Positions 10,681-21,413 are shown, counted from the stretch's first letter. The stretch: DNA of 64,000 nt from Merluccius polli (GCA_030340625.1 JAOPHQ010006257.1:917581-981580), one strand, 5' to 3'. A program made the numbers and translations. Notes: generated by a model not told the origin, from the sequence alone.

Positions 10681-12835
10681 ACTGGAGATGATGCAGAGAA
10701 GCCTCCAGTATGCAAGAGGGACCTTGTTAAATGCAGATATTGTGGACCGAATTCTCGGCTACCTGGCTGAATACATTCAGGAAGTCAGAATGGCTGGTCA
10801 GCACAGGCAACAAGGTAACAACAAGTGACGTTTAATGGTGCATTCTCCACACTGAATGAAAACTTTAAACATCTTGGTGTGGATTCACATTGGTCCCTTT
10901 CAGCCCACAAAGTCAACAGTGACTCAGTCAGCATGAACACAGATCTGAGTTATTTTTGCTTCTGCCAACTTTTTGGTCCACTTTAAAAGGACGGAGTCTG
11001 GTCGGAGGACACTTAATCTCTGAGTGAGGCAATAATGGACTGTTCATTAAGTTTGGGCTAGTCATATAGGGGTGTGATAAATGTATGGGTGCTATTGGCT
11101 TACGTTGCCATTCCAGGGCTATTACTAGGGGGAGGGGGGGATTACAACATCCAAGTGTCTGTTGGCCCTCATGAAGATTACTATCTGTCAAATTTTTGTT
11201 GTAACCTGTCCACTGTAGTCTAATGGTCAAATGTCATTGCAGGTAGTGCTGGTTACCAGGCACCATTGGTTTGGGAAGGAAGGAGAGGTCCACCCAGTTA
11301 TCACATAACTGAGGAGCAGCTGTCCTTTCTGAGGTCCTGTAGATTGTCACAGAAATGGCTGCACTTCTCCAGGTCTCAGTCCGTACTGTACATCGACGTC
11401 TGAGGTTTGACTTCTATTCTTATTTTCTGAATTGAGACTATTTTGATTTGATGAAAACATTCAATGGTCTAAAACATTTACATTTTGAATAGGATGTCCG
11501 CTCCTGCAAACATAAACAATCACATTTCTATTGGTAGTTGGGCTAAACAATTACTTTGTTAAGCACAACAACCAACAATTATTATTTTTTTTTACCCATG
11601 AAAGACATTTCCCAATGATCCGGCAAAATCATTTTGCCATCATTTCGGATGTGGATCTGGATGACCTCGTGAGGGATGTTGTGGCTGGCAATGACCAGAT
11701 TGGTCCGGAGTCAGTGAGAACCTCCTTGCGCACCAGAGGATTTCGCGTCCAACGTAGGAGAGTCAGGGAGAGTATGCTGAGGACAAATCCAGGAGCGGCT
11801 GCTGTCCGAGCTCTTCTGCGGAGGCCAGAGAGAAGGGTTTACCAGGTGCAGGGTCCTAACTCTTTGTGGCACATCGATGGGAACCACAAACTGATCAGGT
11901 AGTAGTTTTTGGGTCTTATTTTTCTGATAATAAATTCCGTCAATCCATAATGATAAAAGAGTCATATTTTGTTTGTTCTAGATGGCGGATCGTCATACAT
12001 GGGGGAATAGATGGCTTCAGCCGGCTTATAGTTTTCCTCCGGGCCTCAAACAACAACAGGAGCAGCACGGTGTTGGAAAGTTTTGTTGCCGCCATTGTCC
12101 GACACGGGGTCCCCTCCAGGATCAGGACAGACAGAGGAGGAGAAAATGCGGACATCTGCATGTTCATGAACGTCTTCAGGGGCGCTAGAAGAGGCAGTGC
12201 AATCCAGGGAAGAAGCGTCCACAACCAACGCATTGAGAGACTGTGGGGAGATATGTGGCGTGGGATATCCAATGTCTACCACAGGCTCTTCTACTTTTTG
12301 GAGAGTGAGGGAGTCATTGATGTCGACAATGAGCAGCACCTCTGGGCTCTACATTACATCTACCTCCCTAGGCTTAACAGAGACTTGGCAGACTTCACCA
12401 ATCAGTGGAACCACCATGGATTGAGGACCGAAAGGCACAGGAGCCCAATGCAGCTCTTTGTGAGAGGATGTCTCCACCAGCAGGGACTACAGTCCACGGC
12501 TATGCAGAGTGTCTTTGCAAGTCCTGATGCTCGTCTGCCACCTCCAGATGATCCTCTACACCCACCACCTGCTGCTGCTGGGCCACAACCAACTGCTGCT
12601 GCTGGGCCACAAACACCAGCTGCTGCTGCTGCTGTTGGGGGTTTGTTGCTCGACTGGCCAGAGAGGGTAGCTGTGCCTCATGATGAGTACACTATTGATG
12701 ATGCCGTCATGGGGCAGATTAGGGCACAGTTGGCCCTAGAGGTGAGCATGGAATAGCTCTGATCCGTGGTCTTCTATCATTCATGGACTCTCTTCCAGAG
12801 AACAGACCAACAGGTTGACTCCACCCCCACTCTGT

Positions 12836-13008
12836 CCTTGGAGAAAAGTCTCCACCCCTCTCCTCCCTTGGAGACAGGACTCCACCCCCTCCTCCCTTGG
12901 AGACAGGACTCCACCCCCTCCTCCCTTGGAGACAGGACTCCACCCCCTCCTCCCTTGGAGACAGGACTCCACCACCTCCTCCCTTGGAGACAGGACTCCA
13001 CCCCTCTA
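12836..13008. repeat. 30-bp minisatellite, about 5.5 copies
   Basis: Units CTCCTCCCTTGGAGACAGGA with CTCCACCCC follow the integrase stop codon by about 80 bp. The array is translatable in all frames, which explains the Pro/Leu-rich open frames across it. The same unit ends at the left edge of the window (1-59). Confidence 0.9.
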
Positions 13009-13199
13009 CCCTCTATGTTTGTATTGTTTTGTCTTGCGTCTTCTATGTTCCCACACGTACCAAAACGATCTTTTTTCCCTGGCATCGTATCAAGAACATT
13101 TGCGTCCAAACGGATCCATCTCAATACGACTCAACACGCTACTTCATATTCCAGGCGTATAGGTGGCGCTGTTTCACCGGAAACGGAGAGGAAGAGCGG

Positions 13200-13725
13200 C
13201 AGCCTGGCAAGCCAGACCTACATCAGAAAGATGTAAGGTCTGGTTCAGCTCCATTGGCAGTGTGGGCGGGATAAACGGTTGTCTTTCAAGTTCCCTCTGC
13301 ACGCAATAGGATAGCGCTACAACCAATCGGAGCAACGAAGAAGGTGACGTAGTCAGAGCGACGGCTCTGACTACGTAATTAATCAAAACTCCGAATACAT
13401 ATTTATTTTCGAGGAAAGACTTCAGTGCCGTTCTTTGTTCTTTTCTCAAATAAAATGTTAACTTCAAGTCTTGAAGAGTCGCGGCCAAAGCCGAGTGGAA
13501 AGACAGCCGTTCGCCGGCAGCAGCAGCCATTGTTTACCTAACACGGAACCGTCGCAACTCTGTTGTCATGGTAGCCCGGCTTTCGACTCCGCCCCTCACG
13601 CTGTGATTGGTCAGACATACAAGACATCCTTGGTGTTTCCAGCACCAAAAAGCCGACGGAGCAGTGACCCACCTAGCTGCAAAATAAATTTGCTGCCGCT
13701 AGGTGGTGTCTAGAGTTCTAGGCTA
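13200..13725 (-). mobile_element. Hairpin-ended element with 9-bp TSD, copy A
   Basis: The 526-bp element is flanked by GAAGAGCGG at 13191-13199 and 13726-13734. Its ends read AGCCTGGCAAGCCAGAC and, inwards from the right, TAGCCTAGAACTCTAGAC. Each end holds a small perfect hairpin, CTGGC-aa-GCCAG and CTAGA-ac-TCTAG. A near-identical inverted copy is at 47147-47669. The minus strand has an ATG (13530) opening a frame with MAAAAGERLSF and LRKEQRTALKSF. This resembles the start of RecQ-like helicases but diverges where the Walker A loop should come. A 9-bp TSD suits Mutator, Merlin or helicase-bearing Academ elements. The last would best explain the helicase-like N-terminus. Confidence 0.8.
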
Positions 13726-13734
13726 GAAGAGCGG

Positions 13735-14153
13735 AGCATGCGCATAACGTAAATAAATGTAAAATGTGGTTATGTGGTCCTCCATCAGCCTTTTTAGCTC
13801 AGCGTGGGGCACAGGAGCATAATATTTTGCGATAGTAACCCTAATGGGCACAATATCTTCTCCAGCTGGAACACGAGCATGTGGTCTGCCATTGTTATGA
13901 GACGTCGTCACGGTTACAAGGGGTTACGCTCGAGGGGTGTGGCGATGACGTCATCGAAACGCAAGTATGCGTATTGGCCGTCCAAACGAACACTCAAGGG
14001 CTTCGTTTGTGAATTTCTTCACCCTGGGACCAGGTTTCAGAAAAGTCAGTTTGCAAGCAATGCGTTTACAGGATTCGTTTGGACGATCGGCCAAAAAGAT
14101 GCAAAACATCTGCGTTTAAACCAAAAAGCGTCTCCGTGTGGACGGCCCCTAAA
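13735..14153. mobile_element. Probable right half of a hAT-type element
   Basis: The segment ends GTGTGGACGGCCCCTAA. Read inwards this is TTAGGGGCCGTCCACACGG, a terminus I associate with fish hAT elements. Related motifs (GCGTCCAAACGG near 13100) lie left of the hairpin-ended insertion, so that insertion may have landed inside this one. No left terminus or duplication was found. Confidence 0.4.
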
Positions 14154-14185
14154 TCAGGCCTCAATGTGTGCGTATTTGAAAGCAT

Positions 14186-14345
14186 GTCTCGGGGACTACT
14201 GTCAACGGCTATGCAGACTATCTTTACTCCTGATGCTGGTCTGCCACCTCCAGATGCTGATCCTCTACACACCCCCCTGCTTCTGCTGGGCCACAAGCAC
14301 CTGCTGCTAATGTTTTTCTCGACTGGTGGCCAGAGGGGGTAGACT
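14186..14345 (+). pseudogene. Second copy of the integrase C-terminal region
   Basis: The run GGCTATGCAGACTATCTTTA onward closely matches 12498-12680 of the integrase gene, including the stretch encoding the Pro-rich tail and the CTCGACTGG...CCAGAG block. It lacks the catalytic core and is frameshifted relative to the first copy. It looks like a truncated tandem duplicate or the tail of a second insertion. Confidence 0.75.
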
Positions 14346-14349
14346 CTGT

Positions 14350-15887
14350 TCTTTGAACAAAACAACAAGCTGACTTGTTCCCTTTCTCATATTTGGTGTG
14401 CATGTGTGAATGAGGGTGGCTCATTCTGTGCAATTGAGAAGGTAGAGACAGGTAAATTGTCTATTTTATTCTTGTACATAACCAGTGTAAGAATGTAATT
14501 AATGCACTCTAACTCTGTCTCCAAGTCATCTGAGCCATTCACACTCATTGTAATGGGCACCCAGGTGGCGTGACCAGCCCAATCTAATTAGCACAGCCTA
14601 TGGACACCTCAGAATCAAAGTAGTTAGAATTGTGATACTGAAATGATCTGCAAGTGTATTTCTGGATGTAACATACTGATATTTGGTCTTGAGTTAATCC
14701 TTGTAATGTGGACAGCAGTCTGTTTTATGGCAATCTTGCGCATATGAATAGTTGTGGCCTATGTATTATGTACAATGTGTGAAGCTGAACTTCACACCTT
14801 AGTCACACATCAGTTGAACAATCACAAGTCAGCTGGATGGAGGGTTGTGCCCTAGCTTGAGACAAAAAGATTTGTATAAATCACATTACTTTTGAATAAC
14901 TGACCCTGAAGTCCTTTGTATTGTCTCTTCTCTATTGGCCTCTGCGAGAGTGTGGCTCTCTCTGACACTCTCCCTTTCTCTCCGTTTTGGTTTTGTTTTC
15001 ATTTATTAAATTTACTCTTTTTAAAAAATATATATCTGGTTGTGATTTGTTTAATTAGGTTTACCTGGTTATTTAAGTTTATTCATAACTGTTCTTAATG
15101 GAGTCGGATGAATCTGTAGTTTCTCATACTCTTCTTCATTGTGCAGAACACACATTTAGTCTTAACTGAAGTATTTTGTAAGTTTATATTTACAGAGGTT
15201 ATGGACTTGGTGGGGACTTGATGTCCCTTATTGAGACTAATGGTAACAACATGATTATTAATAAATAGCATCTCAAGTCTGTCAGTCTCTCTCCAACAGG
15301 CTGTGTATATTTTGGTCTGTCTCTTTCCCCCAAGCCTGCAGATAGAGCTGTCCTGATGGGCAGGTACTGAATCAAAGGAAGGCCTGTTGTTACACAGGGC
15401 TGGCTGCAGCTTTCTTCTCCTTTACTGGTTTTTTTTAACTTGTATAACAGTTTGGTCTTCTGTCAGTTGTACCTGTGTGGCCACATGCTGCTCTGGGTGT
15501 AGTAGTAGTACCAGGTGTGTTAAATGCAGAGAAAGAACAAGGGATTAATAAAGTATAAACTATTGTATTTTTTCAATTACATCTTATATTCTCTCTCTCT
15601 TTATATTCTCTCTCGTTTTTTCTATCCGTCTCATTCCAACTAATGACGTGAATTATACTTCGTCTTATACTACCTCCTACAGGCTAAAACCGGCAACTGC
15701 ATGTTAATACTTCAGACGGACTTATTTACTTATTTTAAATCTAACTTCTGCACTATTTTATTGCACTCAGAAGACCAGTACGCTGACTCATGTAATGCTG
15801 AAATAAATAAATGTAATAAACAATACGCTATAAATAAAAGTATTTTTTAATTGTTATCATAGTTGCCACTTAGGCCTACCATACACA
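14350..15887. other. No recognisable gene
   Basis: AT-rich non-coding DNA. A short CT-rich stretch lies at 15590-15614. I see no element ends and no splice-compatible coding pattern. Confidence 0.5.
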
Positions 15888-16142
15888 ATGTTCGGTCAAG
15901 TAGCTTACATGGTGTATAGTCAAAGTGTATGTACTTGGAGTGTTCACCACCTCCACATTAACCACCGAATTTACAACATCTTAACATCTTTCGACTTTAA
16001 GAACGATACAACAGAAAAGATTCGCGAAAGAAGAGCTCTGGTCTCGACTGATGTTGTCTGTGTGTTTGCCCTAGCATATGATTGGGTGAAAACGGCTCAA
16101 ATATATTGGATGAGAAAATTGAGGGGAGGAGCTCATTAACAT

Positions 16143-16425
16143 ATTAACAAACGCGCGCGTGCTGAAACGCCGGAACGCGCGCGTGCTGAAATGCCGGAAC
16201 GCGCGCGTGCTGAAACGCCGGAACGCGCGCGCGTTTCGAAACACGCGCGCGTGCTGAAACGCGCGCGTGCTGAAACGCCGGAACGCGCGCGTGCTGAAAC
16301 GCGCGCGCGCTAAAACGCCGGAACGCGCGCGTGCTGACACGCCGGAACGCGTTCTGGCACGCGCTCTGGAAAACCAGAACGCGTTCTGGCACGCGTGCTG
16401 GCGTTTCAGCGCGCGTTTCATTGAA
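16143..16425. repeat. CG-rich tandem array of about 24 bp units
   Basis: Units resemble CGCGCGCGTGCTGAAACGCC followed by GGAA, with many variants in spacing. The array keeps very high CpG, unusual in a vertebrate genome where methylated CpG decays. That suggests recent amplification or lack of methylation. Long minus-strand frames rich in Arg-Ala-Phe are translations of the repeat. Confidence 0.9.
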
Positions 16426-16439
16426 GTCGAATTGTGGCA

Positions 16440-16715
16440 CACTCGGCTTGCCATAATGACCCGCCCTCTCCGCGGCGTCACACTCCCACACGTAATCACG
16501 TAGCAGCTAGAATTGACCCGCCCTCTCTGCGGCGTCACACACACGCACGGCTGCAATTCACCTGCTCTCTCTGCAGCCACACACACACACACACAGCTGT
16601 TATACACTCGCCTTCTCCTCGGTACCACCCACACAACAGTTATGCACCCGGCTTCTCGGCGCCTCCACACACACAACTGTTATGCATTCGCCACTTTAAT
16701 AACACTCAGCGGTCG
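16440..16715. repeat. Degenerate tandem repeats of about 70 bp
   Basis: CCGCCCTCTCYGCGGCGTCACAC and weaker versions recur near 16461, 16518, 16570, 16610 and 16650, each followed by CA-rich sequence and TTATGCA-type motifs. Confidence 0.65.
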
Positions 16716-16749
16716 TCACCACGGTCTTATTAGTGTAATTCTCACGATT

Positions 16750-16836
16750 TATACTTAGGTGCTCCGGCTCCGACCGGCACTATATTCAGACAATGTCCCG
16801 CCTCAGGTGTGGGTACCTCGAACTTCCCCACACCTT
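16750..16836. repeat. Left part of a CCTCGAACGGCAC satellite
   Basis: Contains GACCGGCACTAT and GTGTGGGTACCTCGAAC, matching the array at 19371-19625. The two parts are separated by the Harbinger MITE, showing that the MITE inserted into the satellite. Confidence 0.65.
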
Positions 16837-18144
16837 AAGGCCGCAGTATACTCTCGCGCGCCATTGTGACGTCAAAATGACGTAGATCTCGCCGGCGCGA
16901 CAGGATTTTGGCCCGTTCGCGCCGTGTCGCGCACCTCTCTTTTTTTTTCAGCGGCGCAACAAAGCGGAAACAAACACGGACGAGTTCGAAGGCACATTTT
17001 AATGCGCCTTATTGCTAAGGCTTCTTTATTTATATGTTCTGTTTTATTGTGTGGTGTAGGCCTATAGTTTTTAGCTAATAAACCGTGGTTTTACGTAAGT
17101 GCTGTCTACTGTTGTTGTGGTCAAAGACGAGTGGAATTACGTGGCTGAAAAACTATCTCAAAGCGGCATTAAGTTATAAAATAAAAGTATAAGATAATCA
17201 CTAAGTTATTAAGATGGATGCTTACAAACACTATTCATATGAGAACTGCTGCCATACACTGGACTGTTGATGGCTGACCAGGTGTGGCAGTGATGTAGAA
17301 TAATAGCAATGTAAAGTAATAGACATAATGCTGTATAGTGAGAGACATCCCGGTGAACTATTCTAATGAAGACACAGGGGTGCCAGCAAGGGCGTAACTT
17401 TGGGTCTGCCATTGGGGGGGTTAAACTCGCGGCATATTTATTTATTTATTTGTTTATTTATTTATTGAATCATTTTCTTGTGTAAAAGGTGACATGCCAA
17501 TTTGCCGTTCTTGTATTAGAAATACAGTGCGATACTTTCACTGATTTTGGCTACTTTTTGACTATTTATGCCATAATGACACAGTAGTTATATTCAGTGT
17601 TTAAGCACTAGCCAACAGTGGCAGCTTCCACCTAATTGATTTTGTGTGTGTGTTCACTATCTAAAAAAACACAACAACTTAAAGATTAATCAATTGCATC
17701 ACTGTATTGGCACCTACATGCAGCAAATGTATTATGCACAATTCAACTCTCAAACACATCACACAATACAGGGTGGCACACTGGAGTGCAGCTTGCACCT
17801 CTATTCTGAACATGGCAAACTGATTTCACATATTGGTGGGCATCACCAGTTCAAACTAACAAAATCTAAACAAAAGCATGTAAATACAAAAGAAGGCCTA
17901 TCTGTCAATCACATTTGAAGGTATTTTACAACATATTAGGCTAAAATAAGAATTGACTAAAAGAAACAGGATGCTATACTGACGTCTATTCTGCCAGCAA
18001 CTATAGTACTACTAGCAGACTATAGATATTGTTGGGCAATTCAGATAAAAGCACCAAACACCTGTTTGCGTCTCTGTGTAAAAGAAATGAACTGTGTACA
18101 CACTGACTTCTTAGTTAAGAGGTCCAATTTGTCCTGATGGATCG

Positions 18145-18469
18145 TCCCGCGTCGGTGTGAAACGATCTGGGTTCTCATAAACCCGTTCGCGGTGGTAAGA
18201 GACGAGCAGAGTACAGCGTCCGCTTGCAGAGCAGAGTCTACAGCGTCCGTTCACTCCAATCCCGGTCACGGTGATAGATTACGCTAACCCTAACCTAACC
18301 ATAACCCTAACTATAACCCTAACCATAACCCTTTTTGGAGTGAATTGTTTCACAGTAGACTGCGGACGCTGTAGACTCTGCTCTGCGAGCGGACGCTGTA
18401 GACTCTGCTCGTCCCTTACCACCGCGAACGGGTTTATGAGAACCCAGATCGTTTCACACAGTCGCGGGA
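18145..18469. repeat. Inverted repeat of about 100 bp with telomere-like spacer
   Basis: The left arm (18145-18241) and right arm (18361-18469) are inverted copies. Both contain GAAACGATCTGGGTTCTCAT and AACCCGTTCGCGGTGGTAAG in opposite orientation. Both also carry two AGAGTCTACAGCGTCCG blocks. The spacer at 18279-18331 is a degenerate CCCTAA array (CTAACCCTAACCTAACCATA). Confidence 0.85.
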
Positions 18470-18570
18470 GGGAACCTTTTGCGTCAGTATCAGATGTCTA
18501 GGGGCGTGATGACAAATTGTCGGTATATTACGAGTTGGGATGAGAACGTGTTGGATATTATGGCCCCCCC

Positions 18571-18630
18571 TTGTTCAGATGCGTTCCGCGGTCCATGCTA
18601 TAGCATGGACCGCGGAACGCATCTGAACAA
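18571..18630. repeat. Perfect 60-bp palindrome
   Basis: Positions 18571-18600 are the exact reverse complement of 18601-18630, with no spacer. The centre is GCTA/TAGC. The arms include GATGCGTTCCGCGGTCC. It could extrude as a cruciform. Confidence 0.98.
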
Positions 18631-19370
18631 TAATATTCATTTATAGTGCATGAAATGAACCACTGAGAATTCGAACACCACTACAAAATGGCGAGCACCC
18701 TATATTGTGCACTATATCCGTGATAGGGAACGATTTCGAACACAGCTCATGGTATAACAATAGGGGTATTTACCTCCTTTTCGTCAGGATTTTTACTCTT
18801 TTTCGACCAACAATGAAAAAGAGTTGTCTGGCTGCCTTTCCGTGTCCTTTTCATCGCCACATTCATTTAGCATGAACTTTCTCAACTATTCATCCCAGCG
18901 ACTGCGCGAAATAGTTCGGTTTGGTAAAGAAAACGGGTTGGGTCATACCAAGTAGTCGGTGGGCGGGCGGGGAGGGGGGGGTACATTACAGATGATTAAA
19001 ACATGATACTATCTTGCTGCCAAATTAAATTAATAAAGAAAACAAACAGAATATTTCATATTTTTCTGAATTATGTGTGATGATATTGGGGGGGTTATAT
19101 TAGCTGGATCTGATTTTTTGGGGGGTCATGACCCCCCTAACCCCCCCCGCAAATTACGCGCCTGGGTGCCAGTATTAGCATATCTCTTCTTCTACTGCGT
19201 AGAAATAGCAGAGTCGGTCGCCTTTCCTCAGTGGCGCCACCTCTGTTCAGGAGAAGACTGCAACTACTGTCGCGGCCACCAGCGCGAGTATAAATAGTTA
19301 CCGTGCTCCTGTGACGTCACATTGTTGCGCGACAGCTTGGGAACGGCGAGTATACTGCGGCCTTTACATA

Positions 19371-19625
19371 TGCTCCGCCTCGGACTGCGAGCCCTATGAA
19401 CCTACGATGACACGCCTTATAAGTAGATACCTCGGACGGCACTACACCTTATATAACCCGCCTCGGACGGCGAGGTGCCTCGAACGGCACTATGTTCAGA
19501 CTATGTCACGCCTCCGGTGTGGATACCTCGAACGGTACCACACCTTACACCTTGCCCGCCTCGGACGACGAGGTGCCTCGAACGGCACTATGAACCTACG
19601 ATGACACACCTGATAGCCTCACCAC
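19371..19625. repeat. CCTCGGACGGCGAGGTGCC satellite
   Basis: Tandem degenerate units containing CCTCGGACGGCGAGGTGCCT and CGAACGGCACTATG, four to five occurrences. This is the right part of the array disrupted by the Harbinger MITE. Confidence 0.75.
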
Positions 19626-20057
19626 TCGTGCCCTATAATTTATGTTCTATGCTTTGAATTCAACACAATTAGAACGGGGATGGCCTTACCCTTTGTCACA
19701 CCGTCCCCTAATTGGACTAGGCCAGGGGTCGGCAACCCGCGGCTCCGGAGCCGCATGCGGCTCTTTAGCGCAGCCCTAGTGGCTCCCTGAAGCTTTTTCA
19801 AAAATTGAAAAATTTGAAAATGGAAAAAGATGGGGGAGAGAAATATATTTTTTGTTTTAATATGGTTTCTGTAGGAAAACAAACATGACACAAACATTAT
19901 TAACGTTTTTCAATGCTGTAAAAATGTGTAGAATACATATTAAATTTCAACATTTCTCTCAACGAAGATTTACGTCATAGCCTGCGACACACGTTTCTAT
20001 CAGTAAGGCGGGATGCCAGGCAGGTGGCTGTTGTAAACAAACAGGCGGCTGCGCGCA

Positions 20058-20107
20058 ATAGTAACACACCGCGGACCTACGGCCGACGGGGGTGCGCGCA
20101 ATAGTAA
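20058..20107. repeat. G-rich satellite, left part
   Basis: One unit of ACACCGCGGACCTACGGCCG followed by poly-G and GCGCGCAATAGTA, broken by the Harbinger MITE that follows. Confidence 0.8.
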
Positions 20108-20693
20108 AGGCTGCGGTATACTCGCCGTTCCCAAGCTGTCGCGCGACGTTGTGACGTCAAAATGACGTAGATCTCGCTGGCGCGACAGGATTTTGGCCCG
20201 AACGCGCCGTGTCGCGCACAGCTCTTTTTTTTTCAGCGGCGCGCGACAAAGCGGAAACAGAAACACGGATGAGTTCGAAGGCACATTGTAATGCGCCTTA
20301 TTGCTAAGGCTTCTTTCTTTATATGTTCTGTTTTATTGTGTGGTGTATGCCTATAGTTTTTCGCTAATAAACCGTGGTTTTATGTAAGTGCTGTCTACTG
20401 TTGTTGTGGTCAAAGACGAGTGGAATTACGTGGCTGAAAAACAATCTCAAAGCGGCAGTAAGTTATAAAATAAAAGTATATAGGCTAAGATAATCACTAA
20501 GTTATTAAGATGGATGCTTACAAACACTTCATATGAGAACTGCTGCCATACACTGGACTGTTGATGGCTGACCAGGTGGGGAAGTGATGTAGAATAATGT
20601 CGCGGCCACCAGCGCGAGTATAAATAATTATCGTCCTCCCGTGACGTCACATTGTCGCGCGACAGCTTGGGAACGGCGAGTATACTGCGGCCT
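20108..20693. mobile_element. Harbinger-type MITE copy 2, uninterrupted
   Basis: Starts AGGCTGCGGTATACTCGCCG and ends with the inverted GAACGGCGAGTATACTGCGG plus CCT. It shares nearly all its 586 bp with copy 1 (16838-19363). Flanks are TAA and TTA rather than an identical triplet, so the duplication has a mutation or the boundary is off by a base. It splits the G-rich satellite array. Confidence 0.85.
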
Positions 20694-20965
20694 TTACACA
20701 CCGCGGACCTACGGCCGACGGGGGTGCGCGCAATTGTAACACACCGCGGACCTACGGCCGACGGGGGGGGGGCGCGCAATAGTAACACACCGCGGACCTA
20801 CGGGGGGGGGGGGGGGGGCGCGCAATAGTAACACACCGCGGACTACAGCCGACGGGGGGGGGGGGGGGGGCGCGCGCGCGATTGTAAGTAACACTCCGGC
20901 CGACGGGGTGGTGGTGCGCGCAATTAACACACCGCGGACCTACGACCGGCGGGGGGGGACGCGGT
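20694..20965. repeat. G-rich satellite, right part
   Basis: About six units of ACACCGCGGACCTACGGCCG with poly-G runs of 4 to more than 15 and GCGCGCAAT. The G-run length varies between units. The same unit recurs at 35700-35830, in complement at 35395-35560 and 46308-46390, and weakly at 56380-56410. Confidence 0.9.
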
Positions 20966-21413
20966 GTGTTACTATTGCGCTCTCAAAAAGGAGGACAAAT
21001 ACGCGTCTGGCTTGACGCTGCGCCGGGTGCGTATTTGTACCCCCCCTCCCCCCCCCGGGAGAGTTTCCCCCACCGGTTGAGAACCACTGCTCTACAGGAT
21101 ACACTGCAGGAAAAATAAACATTTAATCATGAAGGCTCATTATGTATTTGTAGTTAACTTAGTCATTTCTATAGTAGGCTAATATAGCTACTATAGATAC
21201 ATACAGCATGTGTTGCCTTCAATATAAGGCTTCTATAAGGCTTTTATTTTTTTGCGGCTCCAGACATATTTGTTTTTTGTTTTTTTGGTCCAATATGGCT
21301 CTTTCAACATTTTGGGTTGCCGACCCCTGGACTAGGCCTACGATTAAAATAAATCCCTGAGCTACCGGGGATTGTCCTGCACAGATTTGACTTTTTCTAA
21401 GTGTCAGGTTCTG

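Larger units (their letters stand above)
4402..12756 (+). pseudogene. DDE integrase (rve-type) DNA-transposon gene, five exons
   Basis: Proposed exons are 4402-4511, 10681-10814, 11243-11404, 11605-11898 and 11982-12756. All have GT-AG borders and matching phases. Exon 3 carries a helix-turn-helix-like segment (LLQVSVRTVHRRL). Exons 4 and 5 carry the catalytic domain: first Asp in WHIDGNHK (near 11876), second Asp in RTDRGGEN (12130), and Glu in QRIERLW (12235), with 34 residues between the last two. The C-terminus is Pro/Ala-rich. A frameshift in exon 3 near 11343-11352 moves the HTH out of frame, so the copy is probably dead unless this is a base-calling error. Intron 1 is inflated by the insertion at 4836-9652. 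Multi-copy fish genes of this type are usually annotated as uncharacterised integrase-core proteins. I infer a DNA transposon but cannot name the superfamily. Confidence 0.75.
17387..19164. mobile_element. hAT-type element inserted in the Harbinger MITE
   Basis: Starts CAAGGGCGTAACTTTG and ends with the inverted equivalent CAAATTACGCGCCTG. It is flanked by an exact 8-bp TSD GGTGCCAG (17379-17386 and 19165-19172). The 1.78-kb interior has no transposase, so it is non-autonomous. It contains a foldback with a telomere-like spacer and a perfect palindrome, annotated separately. Confidence 0.88.
16838..19363. mobile_element. Harbinger-type MITE copy 1, split by a hAT
   Basis: Ends AGGCCGCAGTATACTC (left) and its inverted form at the right, flanked by TTA at 16835-16837 and 19364-19366, the usual PIF/Harbinger duplication. 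Removing the hAT at 17387-19164 leaves a non-coding element of about 740 bp that matches the second copy at 20108-20693 over most of its length. The interior holds GTGACGTCA-type CRE-like motifs near both ends. Confidence 0.85.
19723..21329. mobile_element. hAT (Charlie-like) element containing satellite and MITE
   Basis: Ends CAGGGGTCGGCAACCCGCGG and, inwards from the right, CAGGGGTCGGCAACCCAAAA. Flanked by a perfect 8-bp TSD GACTAGGC (19715-19722 and 21330-21337). No transposase is present. The interior was colonised by G-rich satellite (20058-20965), a Harbinger MITE (20108-20693), and what looks like another hAT end (GTTGAGAACCACTG near 21076-21089). Confidence 0.9.

Noticed and set aside
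12766..13274. Overlapping Pro/Leu-rich frames on both strands
   Set aside because: They translate the 30-bp minisatellite, whose length is divisible by three.
16071..16676. Long minus-strand frames rich in Arg-Ala-Phe
   Set aside because: They are translations of the CG-rich tandem array and appear in more than one frame.
18279..18331. Interstitial telomere
   Set aside because: Only a short degenerate CCCTAA stretch bounded by inverted repeats. It is too imperfect to infer a chromosome end or fusion.
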